DNA of 64,000 bases from Dysidea avara (Eukaryota > Porifera > Demospongiae > Dictyoceratida > Dysideidae). This document shows, piece by piece, positions 1 through 13,889 of the stretch. The notes beneath the pieces were generated by a model. The model saw only the letters and a list, made by a program, of their open reading frames with translations. It had not been told where the DNA came from and did no database searches. Position 1 is the first letter of the stretch; each line of letters starts with the position of its first letter. The DNA lies in assembly GCF_963678975.1 (NCBI RefSeq), contig NC_089275.1, positions 14,167,682 to 14,231,681 of the forward strand, in the 5' to 3' direction. Both the position numbers and the translations under genes were made by a program.

Positions 1-246
1 TCATAAAAAATTTGAAGCATAGCTTTGCTCATGCTAAACAAAAAAATATAACACTCAGTGCTTGGCCTTGATGCTAATATGTATAGCACTTGGCTTTGTA
101 GTTTAGCATATCATGATTAGCTGCATGCCTCGTTTTTTCTGTATAGAATTTGCAACAGTGCATACTGTACACCTGAACTATGTAATTCATATTATATAAT
201 GCTCATTCATTATGATGACTAGAGAAAGACAAACACCATATCTCAC

Positions 247-501
247 CTGTGTGTAGTGTCCACATACTTTCCCAGGTGCACATGTGTTACTGTCATAGTC
301 GTAATCAGATATTTCATTATACCAAGCTTGTATTGCAGCATCTACTACTGATTCAGGATTTAAGGCACTTGTAACATAAAGGTTTTCACCAATCCACGAG
401 AAACCATCAACAAGGCCCATCCGTTCAGCTGAACTGCTGTGGGCAAATCTACAACCATCAGCATACTGCTGTGCAAACTCTGCCAAATCTTGATCCCATT
501 G
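247..501 (-). CDS. Paralogous CAP gene, exon 2: CAP core
   Basis: 255 nt, 85 residues, beginning QWDQDLAEFAQQYADGCRF and ending VCGHYTQ|gtgaga, phase 0 at both ends. CAP-cavity His, GENLY and GHYTQ are intact. It differs from exon 2 of the large gene at 11 of 85 positions, mostly in the stretch between GENLYVTSA and GKVCG. There is no stop or frameshift, so it looks functional. Exon 3 lies beyond the left edge. Confidence 0.9.
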
Positions 502-1417
502 CTGTAGAATGAACACACAAATAACAAGATACATAGCAAATGTAAATATACATAGCTATGTTTTAAAATGATTACATATGCCTAAGATGCAAAATAGTTA
601 TGGGGTTAGGTCACTTCCAGATATTTGGACAGAGCATTAATCAAAGAAACACTTTCACTCAGGTGTGATTTTTTGAGCATTCAGCATTAGCAATTGATTA
701 ATTGTTTCTATTGCATCAACCTTATATCAAGAGTTCATAATATAAAGTAATATTGTATACTATAAACTCTTGCTTATATCATGCAACTAAATGTATGTAG
801 GTGGTTAGGTATGCCATTATTCTAGTCTCCTTGACACTGTGATCATTTTCAATTTTGAATATAGCACTAATCTGAACTCCTATAGACTAGCTACAGAGTG
901 ATACTCTATCTGATGAACAAACAACCTGACATGTAAATCTGTCTATGTACACTGTGAAGTTACATAACAACATGAATAGAAGTTGCATGAGAGGTAATAC
1001 GATCTACATATCTGAATTCACAATGAGAATCAAACTTCGCCACATCATAAAGTAATTGCATGTAGCTACACCTTTAGTATAATGTCTTCCGTAGTGTAGC
1101 TAGCTACCTAATCCAAAATGGTACTGTATGATGACTAACTGGTCCCCCACCCACCATTCCAACCAGTATGGATGACAATTAAACGTGACATGTTCAATGG
1201 CTACCATAACAGAAAAGATGCCGTTTCAGTATGTTATATAGCTAGCTACAGTACATAGCTAGCTACCATGTAGCTATATAGCTAGCTCGCAAAGCAACTA
1301 CATCATTGCAGTGAGAGGTCAACTATACATAGTGACTCCTACGTATGACCTTGACAGTAGCTAGCTAGCACAAGTAAACAGAACATTTTCAAATGCACAA
1401 TTCAATCATTTCAATAC

Positions 1418-1588
1418 CATTAGTAACATGTTAGAGGCTCCTTCTTGTCTCCTCAAGTCATTGTGCAGGTCCAGGGCGCTTTGTTTCTCCTCCCTAGTAA
1501 GCCCAGTAGAAATCTCCGTAGGAAGCTGCGCACTGGATTGCCCGCAGTAAAGGAACAAGCAAATATAGAACGTCACAGTTGCTCTCAT
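1418..1588 (-). CDS. Paralogous CAP gene, exon 1: signal peptide
   Basis: 57 residues from MRATVTFYICLFLYCGQ to GASNMLLM, phase 0 donor ATG|gtattg. It matches exon 1 of the large gene, including LHNDLRRQEGA, but carries a short insertion after the signal peptide (LPTEISTG). It is the first exon of a gene running left out of the window. Whether this copy also continues into IPT and G8 domains cannot be seen. Confidence 0.85.
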
Positions 1589-1640
1589 CTTCGAAAAGGC
1601 AACTGTTTTGCAGGCATTTAGAGACCCACAATCTAGTTGG

Positions 1641-1650
1641 CTTATTTATA
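1641..1650 (-). promoter_or_regulatory. TATA box of the left CAP paralogue
   Basis: Minus-strand TATAAATAAG, about 50 nt before the ATG at 1588. Position and downstream context resemble the TATA box of the right copy. Confidence 0.55.
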
Positions 1651-2669
1651 CGTGAGCCGTGCATGATGACGTAATCACATGGTTGGATAATAGTTGTGTA
1701 GGTGTAAACGTAGGCGGGAGAGTTCCTATGTCTTCTGTTATTCGATTCAGACTTCTCGATAACATCACTTATGATGAACCAAGGTATTGGTATTTTTTTG
1801 GCCAAAATCCTAATAGAACACAGGTCTAAACACCCACCTTAGGAAGCTTCTACAACCACACAAGAAGCCTTAGAAGTTAATTTGGAAGAACTTTAGGTCC
1901 ACTGGAAAATATGAAGTCAAACGGAATGAATAAAAGAACCTTTTTAATTTTCTGAAATTTGCCATTTTGTTCATCTTCTGCTTATTATTTTTTTCCACAG
2001 GGCTAGAACAAAATGTGAGTACTTTTTGGTGATAAAAACTATCTTTCCTATGTCTTTCTTCACATCGATGACCTATTTTTAAATGCATATTACAATGATA
2101 ACACATTCTCAAGCAAACTTGCTTCTTGTAGGTTCACTTTGCCATTGATCTTCTGACTTAGTTTCTGCAAGGGTGACCAACTGAACATACTAATTGTGTT
2201 AATAAGTGCCCAATCTATTTGTTACTATAAGTTATCTGCCCCTGATTTATGGAGAAACTACTGTTTTTCCTTAGTTTCTACCATATCCATTGAGTCCAAA
2301 TAGAGATCTCTGTGTGTTTAACATGCTGGCTTGTTTGACTCTTGTTTCTTTTCTTTTTTCAGTGATCCCTATTCCCATGTTCTGAATTATTTTTACACTA
2401 TGAGTACACTTGTCTATGTCGCAGCGTATCGTATTAGCTATAGCTACCCAGGTATATACATGAGCTGGAGGTCAGACTAACTTTTGTCAATCACGTGCAC
2501 ATCATTTATCTCTGGCTACTAAGGTTCGTATTATTATGATTCATATTTAGTGCACATGCACTGATAGATTGTAGATGAAAGAAAAATCCTCAACTGTTGG
2601 AGGTTTGCTAAAAGTGTTACTAAAAGTTTAAAACATGACCATCAGATGAAGTTAAATGTTGATTCTACA

Positions 2670-2935
2670 CAATTATTTTACCGTGTCACCACAAGAGGTC
2701 ATAACTTTTAAGACTAGAGCTATAGACTCCTTGCTAGATATAACTTTTTCTCTATTCACATAATTGATCAATGGAACGCTCTACCCCCTCAAGTGATAAC
2801 TCTCAATCAATTTCTGAATTCAAGAGAAAGCTTGACCTATTTTGGTCAGAAACTGGACATGGACACAATTAAAGGCCAATGGCCTACCAATGTGTTTAAT
2901 TTGTGTTGATTTTTGTCCATTAAATATAATAATAA
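2670..2935 (+). pseudogene. LINE 3' tail (non-LTR retrotransposon fragment)
   Basis: Plus-strand pieces IIDQWNALPPQV and LDLFWSET-type sequence recall the C-terminal end of RTE/CR1-like reverse transcriptase proteins (…WNxLPxxV…). The fragment ends in an AATAATAAAAAG tail at about 2930. It is short and interrupted by stops, so it is a dead 5'-truncated copy. Confidence 0.6.
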
Positions 2936-2954
2936 AAAGTTCTGATGAACTGTT

Positions 2955-3560
2955 AAAATTCACAACCAAGCTACTGCAGTTGCAAAAAACACTAATAGAA
3001 TTTTAGGACTTTTCAAGAAATCCTTCTGAATAGTACAACTCTTCCTTTGCTTTACAAATCTTTAGTAAGACCACGTTTAGAATATGCTAATGTTGTCTGG
3101 GGGCCGAGCTATGTTGGTGATTGTCAGATGTTAGAATCTGTGCAAAGAAGAGCTACTAAGTGCATTGCAGAACTATCTAACTTCCAATATGAAGATTTTT
3201 AAAGGTGTCTCAACATCCCTCCACTTACCTACCACCGTTACTGATCGGGCTGATATGTTAATGGTTTATAATATTTTCCATCGAAATGTTAATATACAAC
3301 CTGGTCAATTTTTCCATCAATTGCCAAGTGTGACGAGGGGGCACAGTTACAAGATATTTAAGCCACATGCACATGAAAACTGTCCCCAGAAACTTTTTTT
3401 TGCTATCAGATCTATTAATGAATGGAACCAATTAGCTACCAAATGAAGTAGTGTCCACAAACTCTGTAAATGATTTTAAAATCAGATTAGATTATTTTAA
3501 TTATGTTCTTCATTGTAATGAGCAGGACTCACAGGTTTATGCCTGTATTAATAAAATACA
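2955..3560 (+). pseudogene. LINE reverse-transcriptase C-terminal fragment
   Basis: Interrupted frames give AKNTNRILGLFKKSF, LYKSLVRPRLEYANVVWGP, SVQRRATKC and ADMLMVYNIFHRNVNIQPG, ending FFAIRSINEWNQL. This is the region after the catalytic core in jockey/CR1-like LINEs (LVRPxLEYAxxVWxP, xxQRRATK). Frameshifts and stops make it a pseudogene. It lies directly behind another LINE tail in the same orientation. Confidence 0.8.
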
Positions 3561-3599
3561 ACCCCATGTGGCTACATAGACTATAGCCAAGGTAGGCAT

Positions 3600-5400
3600 G
3601 TAATGTTTTACACTGAATAAGCTTCATTTTGTATCTATATCTAAGAGCTCAGGTATGCAGATTAAAAACCATTCACCCCAAACTGTATGTGTTGTTTGTA
3701 TGTATGCACTAGCTAGTATTCAAAGTTTAATTGTAAGCAATTCAATATACTGAACTTTATGGCCATTCAGCATAAGTTACTAGTAGATGTTGGGATTTGT
3801 CAAAAAGTGATTAAAGAGGAGAAGCTAACTAGCTGTGACCACCTCTCAATATCTCAATATCAGCTAGTAGCTATAACTGCAGCTCATTCATGCTGTGTGT
3901 GTACAGTGTGATGGCCAAATTAGCTAGTTATGAATGTACAGAATGAAGAGGCAGACAAGTTTGTGATCATAATGCAACAGTGAATTTCAGTAACAGTATA
4001 ATACTACAAGTATTTATTCTCCTTGGAGCGCTTATGTATGCAGTAATGTCTGTCTTCTTTACCACAGCTCCTTCAAGTATTCAACAGATGGTATTCATGA
4101 GGTTGAACTAAGACCTGTATGTGGGTAGTCTAACATCAGCTACAATGTTACCAGCATAAAAGGTTATGCTATTTCCATCATCACAACGAGTCATAAGATG
4201 TTCTTATCACTTTGTAGATCAAACATATGATAGTTCCAATTGCACCAATAATACCATATTTGATAGATCATATGTATGTAGGGTTGTTGATTTATTATTG
4301 TGCCAAGTTCATGGGTGTAGGAGCCTATAAGCAATTCAACACAAGGTGATGCATATGGGTGAGAGCACATAATATTATTGTGGAATGCATGTTGCTGTGT
4401 GTAGCACTGGAAGTTGAAAAACCACCAAGTAATAGGATGGCTTGTAATACATGAAGTGCCATGATTAGAAGCACATATCATGTCAGCATTACAAGTCATA
4501 ACTTTACTTCGTTAAATGCTGCAGCATTTATTGCCTTAGTTTCAAAAATCAAAATGGTGACTATTAATCGGTTAACACTCGATGTCTGAAAATGATGTTT
4601 AAGACTTTATTTTTTGAAATTGATTGCGGCACCACTCAACCATGAAGGTGCAGTGTTTAACCAAGGGAGTAATATGTTTCTGGAAAGATGAGGAAGGTTT
4701 AGTACTAGTATACTAGTATACCATAAAATTTAATCACAGTAACATGTCACAAATATGTTCAAAGGATGAATCTACTTTGTTACTAATACTAAACATCATA
4801 CAATTAGCTAATAAAACTAAAGTTCCATCACTTCAGGAGATCACGCGTGGCTGTTTGTTACCAGCATGTGCATATACCTATGGCACTACAAAGAGAATTA
4901 TCTCATTGCTATCACACTAGTTGCTATGTAGTAGGCAAACCAAACAAGTGTAGCTATGTACTCCAGTTACATTATGACCAAATATGTGTAAGTGGTTATC
5001 GATTCCACAATATACATAGAACAGTGAACAAACAATACTATAAATAGCTGAACACAAATATGGACCCCGATATGAGCATTCATTAGTATAATCATTAATT
5101 TATATATATAATTGCAATTAAAATATAGAAAACAATGCAATACACCTTACCCATACTAGGATACAATGAAACATATTTTCTATGCTATGTTAACCACTCT
5201 ACATTGTTTGTCAAAGCTCAAGCAGAATGTCAACTAAACTAAAAGTGAAATATTGTCATCTCAGCTTTAGTCTATAATACTAAGTCAATCACAACACATG
5301 CCAGCAAGAAGCATGTGTACAGCTGTGCTGTATATAATTCATTCACAGAACTACAGGTGTGGTGTATTGAGCATATACAGTAAAATGGTAGTTGAATCAT
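3600..5400. other. Intergenic, nothing recognised
   Basis: AT-rich sequence with short ORFs lacking coding character. No repeats beyond short TAG-CTA runs were seen. Confidence 0.6.
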
Positions 5401-5401
5401 A

Positions 5402-5592
5402 CAGTGGAACCTACGTCTGAAAAGGAAACTCTCTGCTGTACAGCAAAATCAGGCTTCTGTAAATTTCCTGAATGCCAAATTTCTATTATTGAGAACATGC
5501 GCAGTATAGAACCAGATCTGTTGTAGGCTGTTGGGACTGTTACTTTGTCTTTATTACAGTTTACCACAAATTTGGTATGTGAAGTTCCACTG
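5402..5592. mobile_element. pogo/Tc1-like MITE, TA target duplication
   Basis: Begins CAGTGGAACCTACGT and ends GTGAAGTTCCACTG, flanked by TA on both sides. 191 bp, no coding capacity. A similar left end (CAGTGGAACCTACAT) occurs near 59967. Confidence 0.6.
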
Positions 5593-7965
5593 TATATACT
5601 AACACTATTACTTTCTGCAATAAGACTCAGGGTCCAGTAACCACAGATATTTAGAAAACATGATAATGTACACAATGGATATGATAGTACAGTTATATCC
5701 GAGTGTCACTATTCAGTATTAAGAATAAGCAAAGATTTTTCAATTGTCAATGATATTGTCATGTGACATAGAGAAGACATACATGCACACTGTTTCCTGC
5801 TTATATTTCAGTCTAGTAGTTATTTGTTTAGAGGATTCATAGCATATAGGATGCCTATAGGCGATGAAGAAAATATAAGCTCATTATTAAGTACTGTATT
5901 ATTGATCTTGCTTGCTTCCAAGTAGCGTATAATTTTATGTTGAATTTGAATTCACTATAATCCATCTCCACAGTACAAAGTCATAAACTACAGGACACAC
6001 TACACAGTAGAGTGTAACATGCATATTTCACTTTGTAATTCAATGACAACCCTTTATGTTACAACAGCATGCAACAGTACTGATTCATGTATAATTCTGT
6101 CATGTGAGGATCCATAAAATGATTTGTTATTGTCTGTATACTTGAGGTAGTTGACAGTGATAGCTTTTCACATCTCTTGGTAGTTGCTTGCATGCAGGAA
6201 ATTGCTGAATGATACTTGGTATTAGAGGCTTTCCATGTTTTACACTGAAACGTACACATGTCAGTGGTGAATTTTATGTATGAAGTATTACTAGTAGACA
6301 ACAAAGACTGTGTTCTAGGAGCCCATACATCTTGAAGCACAAAGTTTACATAAGATTATGTAACATACTTTTGTTCATGTTAAGAATCTCATTCATGATA
6401 TGGGAATATCTTGACTATGAATATCGATCTTAGTACTGCTACTTCATCATAAAATTGATCACCCAATACATACCCATGCACTTCATTTCATTAGGAACTT
6501 GAAAAACAAAACTGTGCACTTTTGTATGTATGTATGCATGTATGCATGTATCGGTGCGTAAATGTGTGGATGTGTATGCTATTATGCAATCAAAGCAAAC
6601 AAACAATCAAATCGAAGTGCACTTTGACTTGCTAAAGATACTGTATGGAAATAAACATCACATTTGCTGACACATTCATTGTACAATTCAGCAAGCAATG
6701 AAGGCCATCACAAAAATGAAAAAGCCCATATATAGAGCTTACACTGTCACATTAGAGCACCGTATATTTGAGGTTCAAAAAACATCTTATTAGTTACAAT
6801 GCACATACAACACACATCTGAATATTTTGACCAATACCAAGAGTTCATAATATATATTATGAACTCTTGCCAACACTGAACAAATATAACATCTAATTTT
6901 GGCAAACCTCATTTAATTCACCAAATTATATTTGCCAAACGTAAGCTCTTTCAACATTTTGAACTATTATAGCCATGTGAAGAACTTCTCAACAGTAATT
7001 GCACTTGGCTTTATAACAAAACCTCGTACTATGACTACTTATCCTTGCACAGCAAAGTGCATCTACATGCAGGAACATAATAATTGTGGATATCCTAGTT
7101 ATCAATACAATGTACTCTGTATTAAAACTTATAAAATCACTTACATATAATCATGCTCTACACCATTAAAAATGGTATTCAAGAGTTGGACATACGTAAC
7201 ATGTATTACACTACCATTAAAGCACAGCACCATCAGATTTTGTTAAGCTATATACAGTACATAGAAAGGAAATGTGTAATGTAGTGATTAACCATATAGA
7301 GATAACATACATGTGTACACATTTAGAAGCTAGTGGCATTATTAGTTACTGTAGTACAGACGTCAGTTTAACTAAAATGATGTAACAATGCCATATACCC
7401 TAAGGGAGGGATACTATAAGAACTAGCACAGTGATTATTCATAGCCATGTTTTTCTTGTTTATCGTGAATATTTTTACAAGTATTATGAGTTTTCAATTG
7501 TCTACCTTTGACCATACTGTAGATAGTAAATGAACATATGACCACAATTATTCCTCTATGTACACAACACTAAAGTCAATTACATGCATTTTAGCTAATG
7601 TGCCATACTCACTAAATGTACAGTAGGCCTTGATGTACTGAAAGGTATATATGTAGTGAGCCTTTCTGTGACATTCTGGGGTCATGCAATGATATTAACT
7701 ATATATATATGGTACATTCGGTTTCTAGTGGCAAAAAGAATGCAAAACTCAATAACAACTTTTCATCTACATACTAATGCTGTTTAGAATGAGAGAGGTT
7801 TTCCATCAAGTTATACTATTAATTCAAGTACATACAATAATTCTACATACATTCAGCTGATTACACAACCATTCATCCAATCATTCATCCTATAAATCAT
7901 TGTTTATCGAACATGTTAGAACATGTGAATTCTAATTATTACTAGCACAGTGGTTGCTAGAATCA

Positions 7966-8402
7966 TAGATATACAGACAAGTACCCGGGATTGGAATCAT
8001 CCGGTTTTTCGTGCCGGATCATTGTTACCGGAAGTAGCAATATCTTCGAATTTATCACACAGAAGACTACTTCTACTCTTGTGAGTACTTCCTAAAACAT
8101 TAATACTTAGTTGCCATGCGCTATAAGTCTGGTTTCCTGGATAATGGTGGCTATGCATCGAGGGACACACCTACAAACCAGGCCCTACCGCTAATTAATC
8201 ATCCCCTTATGCGAGGAAGGCCTACCAACGACTAAACAAACACTCTCACATATTGACATTTTACAGAAACGTATTGTGAATGGCGTATTTCACTATCCCG
8301 CCTTTTTCGAAGGGGGTAACAATGATCCGGCGAACGCGTTTGTATTGAAGTTATTGGCTCACGTGAGATGATTCCAATCCCGGGTACTTGTCTGTATATC
8401 TA
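7966..8402. mobile_element. MITE with long terminal inverted repeats
   Basis: Left end TAGATATACAGACAAGTACC and right end GGTACTTGTCTGTATATCTA are inverted copies that extend through CCCGGGATTGGAATCAT, about 35 bp per arm. Inner inverted copies of CCGGATCATTGTTACC sit near both ends. About 437 bp with no ORF. ATAT borders both ends and may be the target duplication or part of the terminal repeat. Confidence 0.75.
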
Positions 8403-8793
8403 TGCTAGTATGCAATTGCATAAGGAGTTACCGTTTATTCTGTTATGTGCAAACTGCTATAATGGTACATATAGCTATGTAAAATGATGTGAAATGACCT
8501 AACTATCACAACTAATAAACTAATAAAATCACACCAATGTAGTTCTCATACCAACCAGTACAATGTTCACTTATGCACTTTACACCCATTAAACACTGTT
8601 AAAAGCCAATGTGGCTTCAGTGCATGTGCTCTTTACATCATTTGTACATACCATTAATTACTTTAAGTACTTCATCAATACATAGAAATTTATGCCATGC
8701 ATAACTTAGCCTTCTACTCACATGCATAGCCACAGTGTTATAAAGTTACATATGTAACTATGTACATAAAATTTGGATTAAATCAGATGTGTA

Positions 8794-8851
<58 letters not shown>

Positions 8852-11800
8852 GGTAAAATTAGCCCTGCAATTGCCAAGCTTATGTATTTATGTATAGCTA
8901 GTATGTACACTGTGCATTGTGGCTCAGAAAACTGTTTCTTAGCTACGGTTAATTGATACATATAACAACTCTTGAGAGTAGTGCTTTTATTTACCAATAC
9001 ATACACAGAAATATAATCACATACATATAACATGTACTCACTTCTCACATCCTAGTTTTTCCCACAAAGCATCTGACGAAGAGATGGATGACTTGCTGGA
9101 CCAGGATGCTACCACACTGGAATCCTATAGTGCAGTGGAAACATTCGGCCATAGTCAAATCCGAGGTTAGGTTTAGCTCAAGGCAAGGACAAAGCTGAGG
9201 CCATTGGCACCAATTCCAATAACAAAAGATGGCTTTTTCCAACCAGATTGACAAGGGGAAAATGGGCTGCCTATGAGAGATCACCTGAATTACACCATCT
9301 CTGCCCTGGTTTATTTCTTAAGCACCAATGCTCATGTAGCAAACACCTCATATACAAAGTAGAGAAAGTTAAGTCCCATAGTTTTAGTCTCATAAAGCTA
9401 GCAAAGGAAACTGCGTATGTGGAAAATGAAGCATAGCTATGCAAACACAGAACAATAAAATAGTGTAAACTCTCAATCATTGGCAAAAACAGTTTTAATT
9501 ATTAGCACAAAATTACATAATACTTATTTTATTAGATTTGTTAAAGTAGGCCTGTAGCGATGTAGGGAACTCTAGCAAACACTAAGCAAAGATGCCAAGA
9601 GGCAAATGTGACTGTTCAAGGAGGGAAAGAAAGACCGCAGTCACACTTAACTCTGCTCAAATTTTGTCATCATTTAGTGCTCCCAAGAAGTGAAAGCAGT
9701 CAACAGATGTGTCATTGATGCCGTTACATTAAGATTTGGACCGGAAATAAACAGTAAAATCAGGTTCCTAGACAGGGTGTTGAAAGATATACTGTATGTC
9801 AGGTTGTTCACAATACTAATCCTGGACTTGCAAGCACTCTATATCATGTGCTGCTGGCAAGCCCATTAGAATATTGCAACAGCAGGGTATGGCAAATCAT
9901 TGTTAATGGTTTTTTTGCTATGGTTTTTAATGATTAATGGGTGTGGTTAGTAAAACTTGTAGGATTTTTTGTGGTTTTTTGTGAGACTTACAATCAGGCA
10001 CTTTGTTGCAAAAGTAATTGAAACATTAATGGCCAATAATAAGGTGCACATGCTGCTAATTGAGAATCGTGTGTCAGTACATACACACCTGTAGCGTAAG
10101 CGACCGATTATCAACAATATGTATTATCGACCTAACAATTTCCCATAAAAATAATGAATTCCGTACTTGTTTTCTGTACCCTTTTGCATGTTGTTAATTG
10201 TCAGAGAAGAACTTCAGAACACATAAACTAGGCCAAGTGATTCCTGTTACAAGTTTGTGTTATAACTCAAAGGTGAGTCGCAAAAGAAGTTTGCAAATTG
10301 CCCGAAAAGGCCAAGACCAACAATATACCAGTGCTGTAAACAATGGTAACATGTAAACAATGGAAACATATAGCCTTAGATTTCATAGATCCTTACAACC
10401 ATGAAACACGTCTGGCTGATAAGCTGGATCAGTTGCCACACAATTCTCTGAATGCATCCTTGTTCACCCTTGTGACGAACTGGCACAGTTGTTCTGTTTA
10501 GTCTACAAGAAGGTTAAAACAAAGATCAGTTTAAGGACTTGTAGTTTTCGTTGTTGTTGTTGTTGCAATGATAAAGATAGTGCTTCATGTGCTATTAACT
10601 GGTGTTAGCTATATCTCGCAATTCAATCATGAGATTGATCTGAAACTTGGTGAACGTGTACATTGTTACACACTGAATTGCATCATCTATAACAGAGTTT
10701 TCGGACGCAATGCATTTTAGCACCTGGTAAATAATTACAATGTGGAATATATTATACGTGTATAGCTGATAACAAGTACCGGTGGTTGATAATACCTACT
10801 TTGCATACAGTGCAACCACGACTATTTTATTGCTAAAAGATAGCCAAAGCAGATGGTGAAAACTGGTAATTTGTAGGACCCAAGTTATGAGTCAAAGGGC
10901 GAGACTTGGTTGATAATCAGTCACTTACACTAACTATCTGTCACATTAATGCATACATTTGTAATTAACTTAGTATAGTATTTTGTAGAGGCACTCTAGA
11001 CATTTCCAGTGAAATGAAGTTTTAGTTGATGTGACATTCTTACTCAAAATTACAGTTTGGTAATTAATATGCTGTTAATTGAGAGTTTACACTACCAATC
11101 ATGTAGTTATAGCTATATCATAACTTCCAAGGGAGACCTCAGCAACAGTCTACATATAGCTTGCCCCTACACCCTTCTTCATCAATGTACTATAATGGTT
11201 GCAGGGCATGTGGACAGAAATTACATAACAGATCATGTCTCGCAGTACCGGGACAAAATATCTGCACTGATTTTGTGATTCAGTTTCCATTGCAGAGCTG
11301 GCCAATTACTGTAACTGTTTAACAAGTGCAAAAATTGTGTGGCCATAGCATATTTGTGCCCGCATGCGCGTGCCCTATTTGATAGTATACCTCAGCACTG
11401 ACAGTAGGTATATTATCCGGGCGCTTAGCTAGGCCTATAATTAATAAGCGCGCGCTTGAGGGAAGGTGTTGTGTCAGGCTGGGTGAGACAACGTAGATAC
11501 ACTCGTATATATTGTAAGTAATTTATACAGGTAAGCATATACTGTGGTATACGTACCTTTACGTAAAATCGGGTGAGTTGGTCGGCGGTGACACGTGACA
11601 CTGTCTGTCAGTTTCAATCAGGAAAAGCGCTTGCGCGCTTACAACTTTTAATCGATACCGGTAGCTACAAAACGATATTATTTATACATATAGTCGACAT
11701 ACTTAGGCTATACGGTACTAAAGGCGCTATAGCTGGTTGATTTCTGTCGTCTTAGGCTTGATTGCATGTAATACAGCGTTGTATACAGTGCGAGTGTTTC

Positions 11801-12170
11801 AATCCAGGCCCGGGTCCAGTAAAGGTGGAGGTGATTCCCCCCCCCTAAAATTCTTAAGCAGATAACAATAGCAGTAGTCGCTGCACAATAAGTAGCTAGT
11901 TGGTGATAAGCTAGGGATGGAGAGCGGTCAACCCTAGAACCATCACTATTGTTGATTTATAAGGCCCCTATTTGATGATTATTAGTTTCTCATCCAGCCT
12001 TTCTAATTATTATGATGCGGGCGGGAGGGTATTACCATTATGCCATTATTTTATAATATTAACACACTGATGTACAAACCTTGTCCAAATTGTCTTTCTT
12101 TCTTACTACAAACATTTCCTTCACCAGCTGATTCTACTTTTCATGATTGCCAACTGTTTTTCGACAGTCA
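8403..12170. other. Intergenic, no supported gene
   Basis: Contains the TG microsatellite at 8797-8850 and a small GTTGTTGTT run near 10545. ORFs are short and show no domain pattern. CG-containing sequence at 11340-11660 stands out mildly from the AT-rich surroundings, but no gene was found there. Confidence 0.55.
8797..8850. repeat. (TG)n microsatellite
   Basis: About 54 bp of pure TG dinucleotide, preceded by TGTATGTATG. Confidence 0.97.
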
Positions 12171-12177
12171 ACTGAAA

Positions 12178-12293
12178 CAGTGGCGGATCTAGGAATTTAT
12201 AAAGGGGGTTTCCAGTTTAGAAGGTGGAGATATATATTGACATGAGATACGCAAACGTTTGCACTACATCGTCTGGTTTGGTAAGGTGAGACC

Positions 12294-12324
<31 letters not shown>

Positions 12325-12519
12325 TCACAGCCTAGTAATAGTACATAAAATATATTAAAAACTTCCTACACACTACTTTAGTAGCTACTGTGACTGCTCT
12401 AATTACAGTATCTCGATCGAGACGCACGCCGCGATAATTAAAACATTTAATTGTTACGCAATCATTTTTCAAAGGGGGTTTCCGTGGAAACCAATGAAAC
12501 CCCCCTGGATCCGCCACTG
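12178..12519. mobile_element. MITE with CAGTGGCGGATC termini
   Basis: Left end CAGTGGCGGATCTAGG, right end CCTGGATCCGCCACTG, flanked by the direct repeat CTGAAA (12172-12177 and 12520-12525). 342 bp. An internal AAAGGGGGTTTCC motif occurs near both ends. Contains poly(A) at 12294-12322. No coding capacity. Confidence 0.8.
12294..12322. repeat. Poly(A) tract
   Basis: About 29 A residues within the MITE at 12178-12519. Confidence 0.95.
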
Positions 12520-13889
12520 CTGAAAGCCTGCTTTGACTCATGAAGTCGATAGAACACGATTGCAACTGGCACTGCAGCAATTTGCTAAGGAAAACAACAG
12601 TTCTCCTGGCGATATATAGCGCACAGAGTAAATAATGGCTTACCATGCGGTAGCTTAAGAAGGATGCGGGTGGTGGATGAGAAACTAATAATCACCAAAT
12701 AGGGGCCTAAACATTTGTCTATTATATAATACTTTCAATCTGTCTTCATACAGACAGCAGCTAGCTAGCCGGCTAGCTAAAGCTCACAGTAAAATAACAT
12801 GACTGACTATGTCTAATTCAGTTTATCCGTCTTCCTTCATTTAGCTATAGCTACGTTCTCCTGACCAAATAAGAGTTTGGGAGTTCATAGAGCAGTGACT
12901 CAGTGGGGGTTGGCTATGCCGGACTATAGCTACTGCTAGGCAGGTTCTATAATCTCTGTTCTCTTTAAAACTGAGTAGTATTCACGTTTGTCTCAAGCAA
13001 TAAGGCCATTGAAACATTCATTCCTGAAGTGCTGCAAACTTTTCATTATAGCAGCTGCTGTTTGACATGGACTTTCAAATATTCACGAAACTTCCACTGG
13101 GGGTTCTAGTTACCCATCGCTGACTGCCCACCCTCATTACATGAGGAATAAATTTAGTTTGGTCTAACGTAATTTCTTGTGTCTGCCAGAGCAATACTAT
13201 ATCAGTCCATGGAAAGGTATTTCCTGATGTGTATAGTGTATACGTAATTTATACACATAATGGCATCGCACCAAAATTTATTATGGTGCCTACATATGAT
13301 ACATACATTTTTACTGACAACCACACTACATAACTATAGCTACAGTATGTTTGTGTTGTAAATATTTGTGTTGTGTACACTGTGTACATATGTCATTCAA
13401 ATAACTATAATGATGACAAATTTAATGTGAATGTGAAACAATGAGGTACTATATGTATACATATTATGTAGATACAAATGCTGTATGCACGGTGTGTGTG
13501 TGTACAGTATGATACAGCTATGAAGTTGTTAAACCAGTCATTTGTCTGCAGGAATTCCAGGATTCTTTCCAATACCTACACACATTACAACTATCATGGA
13601 CACATGATATCATGTATGAATCCTAGTCCTCAATAGGTTCTTGTATCACAGTAGAAGGAGTGTCACATACCTGATATATGTACAACATATAGCTATTGTT
13701 GCTACAGAACTTAGTCAATGCAACTATACCCACACTTATATTGGTGCCTGATACTTTGATGTATTGTAGTGTTAGTTGTATGTATTCAAAATCTCAGACA
13801 GTAAACTATAAAGCTATTGGCTTCATGTTAGTACCAGTAACATAATACGATTTTTATTACAACCTGTATTAAGGGGAAATTAAACTTTT

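Noticed and set aside
9045..9486. ORFs at 9.0-9.5 kb on both strands as possible exons
   Set aside because: No homology seen and no consistent acceptor-donor pair. Treated as non-coding.
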